Positions 56,167 to 64,000 of a stretch of DNA of 64,000 nucleotides are shown here, piece after piece. Source of the DNA: Metaphire vulgaris (taxonomy: Eukaryota; Annelida; Clitellata; Crassiclitellata; Megascolecidae); assembly GCA_018105865.1 (NCBI GenBank), contig CM030840.1, positions 13,604,294 through 13,668,293 on the forward strand, written 5' to 3'. A program made the position numbers and the translations under genes. Under the pieces are notes generated by a model. It made no database searches. It had not been told where the DNA came from and saw only the letters and a program-made list of their open reading frames with translations. Position 1 is the stretch's first letter, and each line of letters opens with the position of its first letter.

Positions 56167-59100
56167 CTCGCTATATGTGGCGCGTGGTCGCCACATTAAC
56201 TCCGAGAATAATTCTGATCGACTTCCTGCATTATTATAAGCGCAGTCCAGATGCTACTGTCGATATTCTCGAGCCAAATTCTTTCTTCCTTCTATTCTCC
56301 TCATAGTTGTGAAGTTCAAAGAAATTTTTTAAAGTTCATAAAAGTTCAAGAAAGTTCAAGAAAAAAATAAAGTTCGGCAAAGTTCATAAAGGTTCAAATT
56401 TCCAATTTAGTCCTTGTCAGATGACTCAGTTACAGAATAATAATCGATGTATGCATCGGCATAGCAGAATTTTCGATCTTATCCACCAGTTTTAAGTCAC
56501 AATGCACTTTGACACTCTTCTCAACTGTCTTTCATGCGAGTCTGTTGCGTTTTTTGTATGTATAAATCCAAATGCTGACCAATTTCTCTCACATGGCCCG
56601 GTTTTTGCAGTGACGATTCCAATTAAACTTTATGACCCGTACTGTCCGGAGTATCTCGCCTCTCTTGTAAAGAGACCGCAGTGCAGTGATAGGAGATTGT
56701 CGCTCCGTTCGAGTCGTAGGTCAAACTTCAGGTTCCTCCTCCCTCCAAGACTACTAAGTTTGGAGAGAGATCCTTTACACGCGGCAACCCCATCTTGTGG
56801 AACTCTCTTCCTGACGATGTCACCACGGCTAATACTCCTGAGCACTTCATCAAGAGTTTAAAAACGCATCAGTTTGGGTTGGGGTATAGTTGAGATGTTA
56901 AAGCGCTTTTGTTGTGGGCCTCAGTCTTGTTACAGCGCTATAGAAATCGTCCAAGAATGAATGAATTAATGAATGAATGAACTTTAAAGGCTTATCAATA
57001 AAGTTCAAAAAGTTCAAACAATAATAAAGTTCAAAATGATTCTACTTTGGTTCGCCTCGTTACTTGACGATATTCAGGCGTTCTTTTAAATCTGATTCTT
57101 CGGGATTTCCTGACCAATTCCCTGGTCTCTCGTCATCTCTTCGTCTCTCCACTTTCTTCTCCCGCTCAATCGGTTAGCCTGAAGAACCCGAAAATGTTCG
57201 AAAGAGTCCCGGCTTCTCACATCCAACCGTATTTATAACTTGTCTCCACAGCTTTTCGCCCGCTCTCCCTGCTTAGTCTGCGCCCGGCTGGGTCCAGCGC
57301 CCAGAGCCAGAATTTCTACGTGCAGTGTCTGCCTTCAGTCTGAGAGCAAGGCTGAGTAAGTAAGTCAGCCTCGCGACGGAACGTTGCAATTCTAACTATA
57401 TGTGCGCCTTGGAATACATTAGAGTTATATGATTTATTATACTCTCAGATCTACTCAGACGCAATCGCTGAACGAACTTTCTTCGAATCCTATTTTCATT
57501 CATTCATTCATAACTGACAACTTATATAGCGCAGTATGCATGACAACTGTCAAAAACAAGAGCACTTTACAGCAAATACAATATCTCAACTGTACGAAAT
57601 ATTAAAAAAGTGTGTTTTGAGTCTTCTGGCGAACATTTCAGGAGAAGTCGCTTCTGTCACGTCGTCCGGCAGTGCGTTCCATAGAGCCGGATTCCCGCGA
57701 GACACCGATCTCTCCCCGAATATCGCAGTCTTGGCCGGAGGTGGTATGAACAGCCGAGCTCTACCGCTCGATCGGAGTCGTGAACGCACGTCGGTCGTCG
57801 TAGGCATGCGTATCAGCGCCGTTAGATAGTCCGGGCAGGTGGGATCACGGAGCATTCGATACGTCAACCAGCATCGTTTGTACTTGATCCTTTGCGGAAT
57901 CCGCAGCCAGTGGAGCCGGTCTCTCAGTATAGGTGTTACGTGCTCGTTCCACTTGACACCAAAGATCACACGAGCGGCCGCATTCAGAACTAACTGACTG
58001 CAGCCGATTCAGCTGACGATCCGGGAGCCCAAGCAAAATACTATTGCAATAGTCTAGTCGTGATAAGATGGACGCCCTGACTAGTTGTATCGTAGCATCG
58101 ATTGTGAGGTAGCGACGGATCTTCACGATCTTTCGAAGATGATAGTAGCATGACCTTGTCACGTTGCTAATGTGACCAGTGAGCGTCAGTGATTCATCCA
58201 GGGTGACTCCCAATAAGCGCAATTCCTTTACTGGGGCAACCTCAGTGCCCTCGATCGAGAACTGGATCCGGGGAATCATGCACGCCCTCCTGGGGGTGCT
58301 GACCCAGAGTAGCTCAGTCTTGTCGGGATTCAAGGCTAATCTATTCACTGCAGTCCAATGGTTTACCGCAGAGATACAGTTAAGTATCCTGACCCGTAGC
58401 CCATCAGTCTCATCAGGTGAACAGAATCCATATATCTGGCTATCATCCGCGTATGCATGAGACAACAGCCCAGCAGAAGAGACGATGCTTCCTATGTCAG
58501 CGACATAGAGGACGAATAGCAGCGGTCCAAGGACCGATCCCTGCGGTACCCCGAAGTGGGCCGGACGAGTGGAAGACATGGAGCCATTCCACCAAACCGA
58601 CTGCGTCCTATTCGTCAGGTAACCGTTCAGCCACGCCAATACTTGTCCGTTGAAACCATAGGAGGACCTTTCAAGCCGGTGAATGAGAATATCGTGATCG
58701 ACGGTGTCGAATGCGGCCGAAAGATCCAGTGAGCAGAGGAGGGCGAGTTGCCCGTTCGCGGTCGCGTCGACGATATCTCCAAAGACCTTCATGATCGCAG
58801 TCTCTGTGGAATGGCCACGTCGATAAGCGGACTGGTCCTTTGGCATCAGACGATTCGAGTCTAGATGGGCGACCAGCTGCTTGTTTACCAGTCTCTCCAG
58901 TACTTTGGAGAGAAATGGCAAATTAGAGACCGGCCGATAGCTCTTGACTTCAGCGCAATTTAGTCCAACCCGTTTGAGATGCGGGTGAATGATCGCATGC
59001 CTCCATGCCTCCGGAAATTCGCCGCTCTTTAGGGACTTTGTTCCTTTTTATTCACTTCTCGACTGTTCTGCCTGAGAGGCAACTGCAAAATCTTTGAAAT

Positions 59101-62100
59101 GATAGTCTTTATAGAGAAATACATGTTTATGTCGACAATGGCGCTTAGAAATATTGTGTGGTCACACTGAGTGGCTATATATTGCTGTGGCTATATATTA
59201 ACAGTACTGCATAGGTCAGGTCTACTGTACACTGTACAGTAGGTGGAGTGAAAATGTGCAATTGTGCATGTTCGAATTATGAAATCGAATACCCTTCAAA
59301 AGTTGTCACTTTCCATGAGTACTTCACATCAATATTTGCAGTCTCAAATATTGACATCTTCTGCCCCCTACAGGAGCCAAAAGTTTTTATTTACGGAAAA
59401 AGCGCTAAAAATCTATATCTCAACGTTTCAGGCGATCTAATTTTGAATTCACTACTGATAATACGTCATTTTCATACGCATGTGCTGGCTTAATGTAGAT
59501 TTCTGTAATTTGAACGTTTATTTCTAACTATTGTTACGGAATCCATCGAGATGTACGATTTTAGGCAACCCTCTACGGAAGAATTCGGATGTGCTGCCAA
59601 CAGTGGAGGACATGCTAATGGATTATCAATAGGTAAGGTCCGATCTGAAGACTAACAGTAATCCTAACAAAGAGCCAACTGTTTCTGAAATTTTCGATGT
59701 CTTGGCAATGAAAATTAAAGAAATATGGAGCAGAGTCTCCATTCCTACAGTGACTGTGACTCGAATTGTGCAGCTAATTAAGGGTCACCATGAAACATAC
59801 AACAAACTTCTATATGGTATCCTGCGTCAAGGAGAAATGAAAAGTACGAACAGAAAGTCAATGATTTCAGAGAACAGGTCAGAAAAATTCTTTATTGACA
59901 TTGCAGCCTGCAAGTATGCTGATTATTCGTTACGCAGATGTAAAAAGTCGAGCAAGGTTCCTGTTTTAAAGCAGACGTTTCTTCAGGACCAAAGTAGTGC
60001 ACGCACGATGATGATAGGTGGAGTTGATCGTGCAACTACCTTGATGTTGGAAGAACGAGGGAGAAGAAAGTCGTGAGAGGAAGATGACTTACCAAATACC
60101 GACTGGAATCAAGATCAACGCAATCTACCAGATAGACGGAATCCTCTGTGAGCTGTGACTTCGGTTCTGGCACAGAATGTAACTTCAGCTGCTCTACAAA
60201 CGATGAAATTGAAGCCGACATTCTGTCTACCGGCATTGTTGCTGAGACAAGTACTACTGGCGAATTTAAAATGCAGCAGAGGCGTCAGTCAAAGAATACT
60301 ACCGGGGCTTCTGAACAACATGCCATTTCCGACAGAGCAGTTGCAGAAATTGCATCAGCAGACTATGGTATTGTAGCTGCTGAAGACTGTAGTGAAGTAA
60401 TTGACAGAAGTAAAAATTAGAAGACATCGTCGGAAGTATCGCGATATGGTTCGTTCCGAAGCATTAACTGACACAACAGAACTACTAGGTAGGTTTGTAT
60501 TGTGAAAGAAGAAAGGATAAAACTCTAGCTAAAGAAACGGTTGACGGAACCACTCACCGTAGAGCAGGGTACTTGTTGAAACCGCGGCCTGGTGCAGGAA
60601 CCTGGTCCGGTCCGCAAGAAAGAGGCAGTTCTCGTGGACCAGCCAGTTAGCTCTTTCAAAATGTGCATAAAAATTTTGAGCCTGAATTTCAAGACGGTTT
60701 TCAACAAAACCCTGGTTAAACCGTTGAAAATCCAGCGACATTTGCTATACATGGATGGCAGAACAACAGACCTAAAAGTTTGGACCTATTGGATCACGTT
60801 CTATGACTCGAAACAATCCACTGTTTCTGTGGAATGCGCTCCCTGATGCGCTGGCCGGGATTACTTTTACCTGAAATGTTTGTCTAAAGACACTGGACAA
60901 TGCTCAGCACAAACGTTGCGATACTGACGTCTCGTGCTCTGAGCGATCCTCTGTGATGTCCTGAGTATCAACAGCTGACACTGGCTCATCAGGCGGCCGA
61001 CGACATCAGGTTATGCCAGCATTCGGTAACATCTAACGCATCTTTAATATGCGAAAAAAATGCAGTCTTTGACGTTCCCCTTATATTTCAAGACAAAAAT
61101 GATGTTGGTCAAAATTAGAGATCTGCGATAAACCCGCTAGTAACCCTCTACTTTGGAATGCGCGTCCTGCGACTGTGACGTCGATTACATCTGGCTGATC
61201 ATTTACCTTCCCCATAGCTTTTTTAAGAGAGACTGAGCGCCTAAGAAAAAGCAGCTACTATTGCTGCTTTCCAAGGCGATATAGAAGTCCACGAGATTTT
61301 ACTTACTTACTTACTTACATTGTACGTATGCGAGAAGACCCATTTACTGTAATGGTTTACCAATCGCTGACCATGAAACCATTTGTAGGGGCAGAAGATG
61401 TCAATAGATTTAAGTAAAATTTCACATGGTAAATAAGTAATACCAAAGTAAGTTTTGATGGCTATTTCATAAGCATGCTCGAGAACAATTTTTTATCCAT
61501 TACGTTCACTCCACCCTAGTGTACAGTAATGTTCCCTATTTAATTAAAGGAATTAATAATGATGTCATAATCAAATAACTATTAATAGCTTAGAACATTA
61601 ATTTGAGATACACATGTAAAATTACTGTGCTCTGGACTACTTTCAGTTACCTCAACTCGAAATATGCATAATAGAGAGCATGAAATACAGTAAAAGTAAA
61701 AATGCGCCATATCAGTCACAATTATGTAATTAAATTGTTGCCCAGTGTCTAGAAGTATCGGTTGATGGTACCTTGGTACCTTAAATCCAACAGCTAAAAA
61801 CATGCAATTTCATTATATAGTGATTTCAATAGAATGGGGTGATGTCATAAACACTATGAAAGAAAATTCAAATTTAGAATTGATCGAAGCATAAGTACGA
61901 TGACTAAACATTATCTTATATCTTATATATATATATATATAATATTTTATACCGTAAACAAACAAGACACCGTTGGAGCTAGGCGATGGCTGAGATCCAG
62001 TGTTCAGAGTTAGAACGTAGTATCCGCCATCTTGTATTTGCACACCCCAAATATACAGCGTGATGATTCCTTTGACACTGTCGTAGTCCGTGTCTGTGTT

Positions 62101-63841
62101 TGTTCCGAGATTCTTTGGATTTCCAGTCATCCAGGTCACTATCGTGTAATTGTAGAAAGTCCCAGAGACCATCCACTGAAGTTTGCAGTTCTCTCCTGGA
62201 TTTTTCTTCACTAAGTCCGGCGGTACAATTGTAACCGCTTCTGCAAAATATAGGCGATACCCTCGGCAATCAAGCTGAAAATATTATTCGCTCGAGATTC
62301 CATTACAATTAAGCGGAAACTCTTCTAGATTTGTCAATCTAATCTTGATTAGGCAACAAACCTATTTGGAATGGACTTTCTGGAACCGACCTCCTACGTG
62401 CTGAAAAGAAACCTATGGATGTCACTTCCCTGTTTGCAGAGCCGACCGCCGCATAGCGACGAAGGCGTTGGACATGACAAGCAATAAATGGCTTTAGAAG
62501 ACCAGCGTTAAGAAAATGCCATATTTATTCATTTGGAATTTGTTTTTATTTGATCGTTTTTTCTAAAGCAATGAATTCGTCGAATGATTTATGAAATGAC
62601 TGATTTGCGACTGAAGTACTGAGTTTGAGTACCTTTAGTAGAAGTAAAAAGTACCTATGAAAATAGTTACTGCAAACAATTACTAAAAAAAGTTTCACGA
62701 TGGAAGGAATCGTCAGTCCACCTTATCATGTTAAATCAATGAATCATGTGAATTTGTATTTTAACAAAACATGTAGGTTTTTAGCTTTAAAAAACTGAAA
62801 TAGTCAAAATGTAAGCCTTTAGACTTTTGTTCTATAAATAGAAAAATTAAAACCTCATAGGTCTATTAAATGCCTTTAAAGTTTCTTGCTCTCTGCAGTC
62901 AGAGAAAAACATGTGTGGCAAGAATATACATGTAGAGAAAGGTTTATACTTTATTGGCTTTGACATGTGAGAAGAGTATAGAATGTGGTTAATAGGCGTT
63001 GACATGCCAAGCATTAAAACCTAAAAACCTAATTTTTTTCTTTAAAACCCTAGGGTTTTTTTTTCCAGCCTTGACATAGGCCTATATAGGCCTAAGCTTA
63101 CACCATTAACTTCATAAGTATATTAGCAGCGTCAAAAGTAGCCCAGAGCTTGTTTATTCTATCAACCCTGCTGTGTGACTCAGTAAGTAGGCCTACGGGA
63201 AGTTGGGAAGAACTACTAGACACCGTGTTTGAACAGCAACACAAGTAAATGCAACGAAAGTTGACAATGAGAAATTGTACTTGTAAAGGGACGCGAAGAA
63301 CATAACGTAACGAAGTAAAAGTACTAATATTTGAATAGAAACTTACTTCGTTACAGTAAAAAGTACTGTACAAATTGTGTACTTCGTTGCAGTACGAAGT
63401 ACTCAGAATTGTACTTAAGTACTGTAACCCGTTACTTCTACTTCGTTATCGCGCAACACCGGTCTACATTAGTATGCGCACCAGTAGTTTGCGCACCTGG
63501 GAGTTTGCGCACTAGGAATTTGCGCACCAGGGGCGTACCAGGGTTAAGATTAGAGTTAGGGTTAAAGTTAACCCTCAACCTAACTCTAACCCTCACCCTA
63601 ACCTTAAACCTAACCCTAAACCTAACCCTAACCCTTACCCTAACCCTGGTGCGCAAATTCCTAGTGCGCAAACTCCCAGGTGCGCAAACTACTGGTGCGC
63701 ATACTATGCTACACCGCAACACTGCCTCTGGGAAATTATTAGAATTTTCAGTGTACAATGAATCATGTGAGTTTGTATTTTACCTGACAAACAATTTGCA
63801 GCAAACAGGAAAATCAGACTGATTCCAAGTTGGATTTCCAT
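43471..63841 (-). CDS. Paralog A: complete Ig/FN3 type I transmembrane receptor (7 exons, 672 aa)
   Basis: Joining exons 63841-63784, 62240-61953, 53386-53027, 50690-50385, 49316-48514, 46674-46537 and 43536-43471 gives 2,019 nt with no stop. All junctions have GT donors and AG acceptors. The first four introns are phase 1, as is usual between Ig modules, and the last two are phase 0. Predicted layout: signal peptide 1-19, Ig1 20-115, Ig2 116-235, Ig3 236-337, FN3-1 about 342-441, FN3-2 about 442-532, membrane helix about 564-587, cytoplasmic tail about 590-672. The tail holds YVDM, YYTQL and PPPKPP, which suggest SH2 and SH3 partners. Abundant NxT/NxS sites fit a glycosylated surface protein. 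Family knowledge: Ig-plus-FN3 receptors of the nephrin or adhesion type act in recognition at the cell surface. I cannot name an orthologue; ligand and pathway are unknown. Confidence 0.85.
43615..43702. repeat. CTA microsatellite
   Basis: ACTACT run between the terminal exon of A and the hAT-like element. Confidence 0.85.
43703..44715. mobile_element. hAT-like element with TAACTG arrays, carrying a nested element
   Basis: Ends CAGTGTGGTTTCAGGTTAAC / CAGTGTTGTTTCAGTTATTG. Subterminal arrays of TAACTG words fill both ends. Flanking 8-mers CTACTACT and CCACTGCT agree at six of eight positions. Confidence 0.75.
43969..44454. mobile_element. hAT-like element with GGGTTGG arrays, nested
   Basis: Ends CAGAGTTATGCATGGGT / CAGAGTTATCCATGGGT with a perfect 8-bp duplication GGACATGC (43961-43968 and 44455-44462). 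GGGTTGG and GGGTTAACCC words lie inside. Confidence 0.9.
44724..44893. repeat. AAT and CTA microsatellites
   Basis: Two triplet runs separated by about 70 bp. Confidence 0.85.
45051..45255 (+). repeat. 72-bp minisatellite, nearly three copies
   Basis: Units start at 45051, 45123 and 45195 (GTCGGCGAAGCGTCGCTTTA). Because 72 is a multiple of three, all copies keep one open frame (44914-45255), but I see no evidence that it is a gene. It lies in an intron of A in GA-rich DNA (45300-45480). Confidence 0.85.
45480..46536. other. Intron of A; no gene recognised
   Basis: 46140-46440 contains CGCGGTCCG words in both orientations and may be a small fold-back element. The rest is AT-rich and unassigned. 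Confidence 0.4.
46537..46674 (-). CDS. Paralog A exon 6: cytoplasmic tyrosine and proline motifs
   Basis: This 138-nt exon is phase 0 at both ends (acceptor ATTTGCAG, donor CGG|GTCAGT) and encodes 46 residues. Visible motifs are SNYVDM (a YxxM of the PI3-kinase SH2 type), KYYTQL (YxxL), and ENPPPKPPQIR (proline-rich, SH3 type). The end PPPKPPQIR is identical in the relic C exon at 11550-11708, while the tyrosine motifs differ. Confidence 0.85.
46865..47450. repeat. Palindromic CTAGAGTAC repeat interrupted by an L2 fragment
   Basis: Words such as TACTCTAGAGTACRTCATAC and CCTAGGTAYGATGTAC recur on both sides of an L2/CR1 3' fragment (47081-47349, minus, AAT tail at 47087-47153). Each word is itself nearly palindromic. 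Confidence 0.65.
47841..48145. mobile_element. Possible hAT-like MITE
   Basis: It begins CAGTGTAGTAGCCGGGGGCG and ends with the inverse of CAGTGGCGTAGCTAGGATTT. Flanking 8-mers agree only partly. Confidence 0.45.
48514..49316 (-). CDS. Paralog A exon 5: two FN3-like domains plus transmembrane helix
   Basis: The exon is 803 nt, entering in phase 1 and leaving in phase 0 at AAG|GTATGA. It starts GVSDMPGDFKVQY and includes an FN3 core (SLQWRCGW, then TPNTDYMASIW and NLYGRSS). A second, Cys-containing module follows (VSCCVEATTQC), then a Ser-rich stalk, the helix LLIPVIVLASLLGVAALVII and a basic stop-transfer RLRRH. In relic C the same stretch is divided by an intron. Here the join reads NATIFPVTEN, where TTTTTCCAG looks like a former 3' splice site now translated. 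Confidence 0.88.
49317..50384. other. Intron of A with CR1 3' end
   Basis: 49620-49940 is a CR1/L2 3' fragment like that at 17870 (CAAGACAATTTTCATAGCGCC). The remainder aligns with the B intron at 17450-17760. Confidence 0.55.
50385..50690 (-). CDS. Paralog A exon 4: Ig-like domain 3
   Basis: This 306-nt phase 1-1 exon (acceptor AATTTCAG, donor CAG|GTTAAC) encodes about 102 residues starting RRAIFYNVSPLSKKW and ending FHLIPP. It has Ig spacing (W, then GNFTMTLSN) but no cysteines. The B copy at 18926-19231 has exactly the same length. Calling it Ig-like rests on position and pattern, so it is less certain than Ig2. Confidence 0.82.
50691..53026. other. Intron of A with an empty hAT site and an unassigned frame
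   Basis: 50700-51270 aligns with the B intron and contains the empty site at 51188-51195. 51397-51636 is an 80-codon frame rich in His and Asn, unrecognised. 52427-52446 is an inverted CAGTGTTTATTCTAGACCTG end related to the MITE at 52746. Confidence 0.45.
52746..52908. mobile_element. 163-bp hAT-like MITE
   Basis: Ends GTGTTTATTCTAGGCC / CAGTGGCTATTCTAGCC with a perfect 8-bp duplication GATTTGGA (52738-52745 and 52909-52916). Same family as the insert in the FN3 exon at 41685. Confidence 0.8.
53027..53386 (-). CDS. Paralog A exon 3: Ig-like domain 2
   Basis: The exon is 360 nt, phase 1 to phase 1, after acceptor TTTTGTAG and before donor CTC|GTGAGT. It has a canonical Ig disulfide pair (VYCNAR and YFYCQVQ) and a core YFW. 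It is three codons longer than the B copy because of an insertion near WSTFMTSSG. The domain is open from end to end. Confidence 0.88.
53387..54061. other. Intron of A; boundary with large insertion
   Basis: Homology to the B intron stops at CTGCCCTACTTAGAG (53480) and resumes at 59041. Nothing recognised in between up to 54061. Confidence 0.45.
54062..56196. mobile_element. GC-rich block bounded by TGTGGCGA and TCGCCACA, possible LTR
   Basis: The ends TGTGGCGATCCC and TGGTCGCCACA form the short TG...CA inverted termini usual for LTRs, but the flanking bases (GTAAA, TTAAC) do not match. Composition is far more GC-rich than its surroundings. 55180-55360 and 55430-55610 are a diverged tandem duplication (TATTTTCGCGTA, GCGTCGTCG). 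A 138-codon minus frame (54432-54016) is Arg/Glu-rich and unrecognised. An AAT run lies at 56102-56163. Confidence 0.45.
56197..57480. other. AAGTTCA arrays with a CR1 fragment inside
   Basis: AAAGTTCA words fill 56311-56400 and 56980-57045. Between them is a plus-strand CR1 3' fragment (56600-56975; PYCPEYLASLVKRPQCSDRR) ending in AATGAATGAATG. 57050-57480 is C/T-rich with a TATTTATAA box at 57231; no gene seen. Confidence 0.6.
57500..59041 (-). mobile_element. CR1-type LINE, 5'-truncated reverse transcriptase in an intron of A
   Basis: Minus frames from 59041 carry VKSYRPVSNLPFLSKVLER, LDLSAAFDTVDHDILIHRLE, VPQGSVLGPLLFVLYVAD and HAYADDSQIYG. A frameshift near 57970-58010 moves the C-terminus (HVTPILRDRLHWLRIPQ) into another frame ending at 57586. 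The 3' end is a TGAATGAATG tail. It differs from the CR1 at 19593, so at least two CR1 families are present. Confidence 0.9.
59042..59232. other. Intron of A, aligned with B
   Basis: It matches 26940-27140 of B (AGAGGMAACTGCAAA, then TTATAGAGAAATA), which shows that 53480-59041 is extra DNA in A. Confidence 0.6.
59241..61519 (+). mobile_element. Decayed DNA transposon of unassigned family
   Basis: Inverted ends AGGTGGAGTGAA / CTAGGGTGGAGTGAA are flanked by a perfect 8-bp duplication TGTACAGT (59233-59240 and 61520-61527). The plus strand carries a broken protein: a 124-codon frame (59702-60076) with VSIPTVTVTRIVQLIKGHHE, KFFIDIAACKYADYSLRRC and VPVLKQTFLQDQSSARTMMI, then frameshifted pieces such as RRHRRKYRDMVRSEALTDTT. 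I recall similar conserved proteins as repetitive, transposon-like families in invertebrates but cannot name the superfamily. An ACTT run is at 61301-61318. Confidence 0.7.
59702..60076 (+). pseudogene. N-terminal fragment of the unassigned transposon protein
   Basis: The longest open piece has spaced cysteines (ACKYADYSLRRCKK), basic residues and a conserved-looking GGVDRATTLML segment. Downstream frames are interrupted by several stops within 1 kb, so the gene is dead. Confidence 0.55.
61953..62240 (-). CDS. Paralog A exon 2: Ig-like domain 1
   Basis: The exon is 288 nt, phase 1 to phase 1, with acceptor TTTTGCAG and donor ACG|GTATAAAA. It encodes an Ig-like module with the B-strand Cys (GENCKLQW), a Trp, and an F-strand motif DGGYYVLTL. 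The cysteine expected two residues after that Tyr is absent, as in paralogs B and D. A TA dinucleotide run (61922-61941) lies just past the donor. Confidence 0.88.
62241..63460. other. First intron of A; AAGTACT arrays at its 5' part
   Basis: 62620-62670 and 63310-63450 are rich in GAAGTAAAAGTAC words. 63422-63460 together with CGCAACACTGCC after 63715 forms a hAT-like terminus (minus strand CAGTGTTGCG, then CGATAACGAAG) into which the telomere-like element inserted. No exon recognised. Confidence 0.5.
63461..63715. mobile_element. Palindromic element with telomere-like centre, copy 4
   Basis: It is 255 bp, with target duplication GCAACACC / GCAACACT (63453-63460 and 63716-63723, seven of eight identical). 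Same arms and TTAGGG-to-CCCTAA centre as copies 1 and 3. It lies 68 bp from the signal-peptide exon of A. Confidence 0.88.
63784..63841 (-). CDS. Paralog A exon 1: signal peptide
   Basis: This 58-nt exon starts with the only plausible ATG and encodes MEIQLGISLIFLFAANCLS, a charged start followed by a hydrophobic core. It ends one base into the next codon at a GT donor (phase 1). Exon 1 of B and D has the same length and a clearly related sequence, which confirms start and donor. Confidence 0.88.
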
Positions 63842-64000
63842 TTTCACAATTATGTTCATTGACGTTTATCTCGTCTTGTCTTCAACCGTCTTCGAAATGA
63901 AGATTGGCCGCATTACCGTCTACACTATGCTATTTGTCTTTATTTGTACTGTATTTGTTGAAAATATGACCAGTCGCCCCTATTTCCCAGCTTCCTGCTT
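63842..64000 (-). promoter_or_regulatory. 5' flank of paralog A
   Basis: It shares short blocks with the B and D flanks (for example CACTATGCTATTTGTCTT against CACTATGATATTTGTCTT), so it is the equivalent leader and promoter side, more diverged. Confidence 0.3.

Overview
This is eukaryotic, metazoan genomic DNA: AT-rich, intron-bearing, and packed with transposon relics and triplet microsatellites. CR1/L2-type and RTE-like LINE fragments, hAT and piggyBac DNA transposons, fold-back elements whose inverted repeats are short tandem arrays, and the dispersed word TAGGCCTA together suggest a marine invertebrate, possibly an echinoderm or other basal deuterostome. That assignment is inference; no species can be named from the window.

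The host genes are a tandem family of type I cell-surface immunoglobulin/fibronectin-III receptors, all on the minus strand. I assembled them exon by exon from conserved splice sites and phases. Paralog A (63841 down to 43471) is complete: signal peptide, three Ig-like domains, two FN3-like domains, a transmembrane helix, and a tail with tyrosine and proline motifs. Seven exons sum to 2,019 nt (672 residues) with every phase matching. Paralog B (36606 down to 16773) has the same ectodomain exons, but its FN3 exon carries a 1-nt shift and a stop, and its transmembrane and tail exons are missing, so it predicts a secreted 558-residue protein. Relic C (13440 down to 10655) is an extra 3' half with a truncated FN3 exon, a TGA just before the membrane helix, and an intact tyrosine-rich tail exon. 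Paralog D (5211 down to 4344) enters from the left, showing only its signal-peptide and first Ig exons. A separate FN3 exon on the plus strand (41577-42063) is split by a small hAT element.

The paralogs lie in a large segmental duplication that also covers their upstream and downstream flanks. Because introns of A, B and D can be aligned, several insertions have an empty site elsewhere in the window.

Most remaining DNA is mobile. From left to right: a hAT end and an RTE-like LINE (1-2.9 kb); a hAT derivative with TAATTG arrays (3.3-4.3 kb); a small element upstream of D; a palindromic element with a telomere-like centre (6.9 kb, again at 38.2, 39.8 and 63.5 kb); fold-back elements at 8.6, 24.1, 25.4 and 37.9 kb and a smaller palindromic repeat near 47 kb; a CR1 element (19.6-21.3 kb) beside a hAT relic (21.4-22.3 kb); a second LINE copy interrupted by a piggyBac element (28.5-30.5 kb) and followed by a second one with a decayed transposase (30.6-33.5 kb); hAT elements at 40.3-41.2 and 43.7-44.7 kb, the latter with another hAT nested inside; a GC-rich block (54.1-56.2 kb); a second CR1 (57.5-59.0 kb); and a decayed DNA transposon of unassigned family with 8-bp target duplications (59.2-61.5 kb).

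No rRNA, tRNA, CRISPR array or bacterial-type operon was seen.
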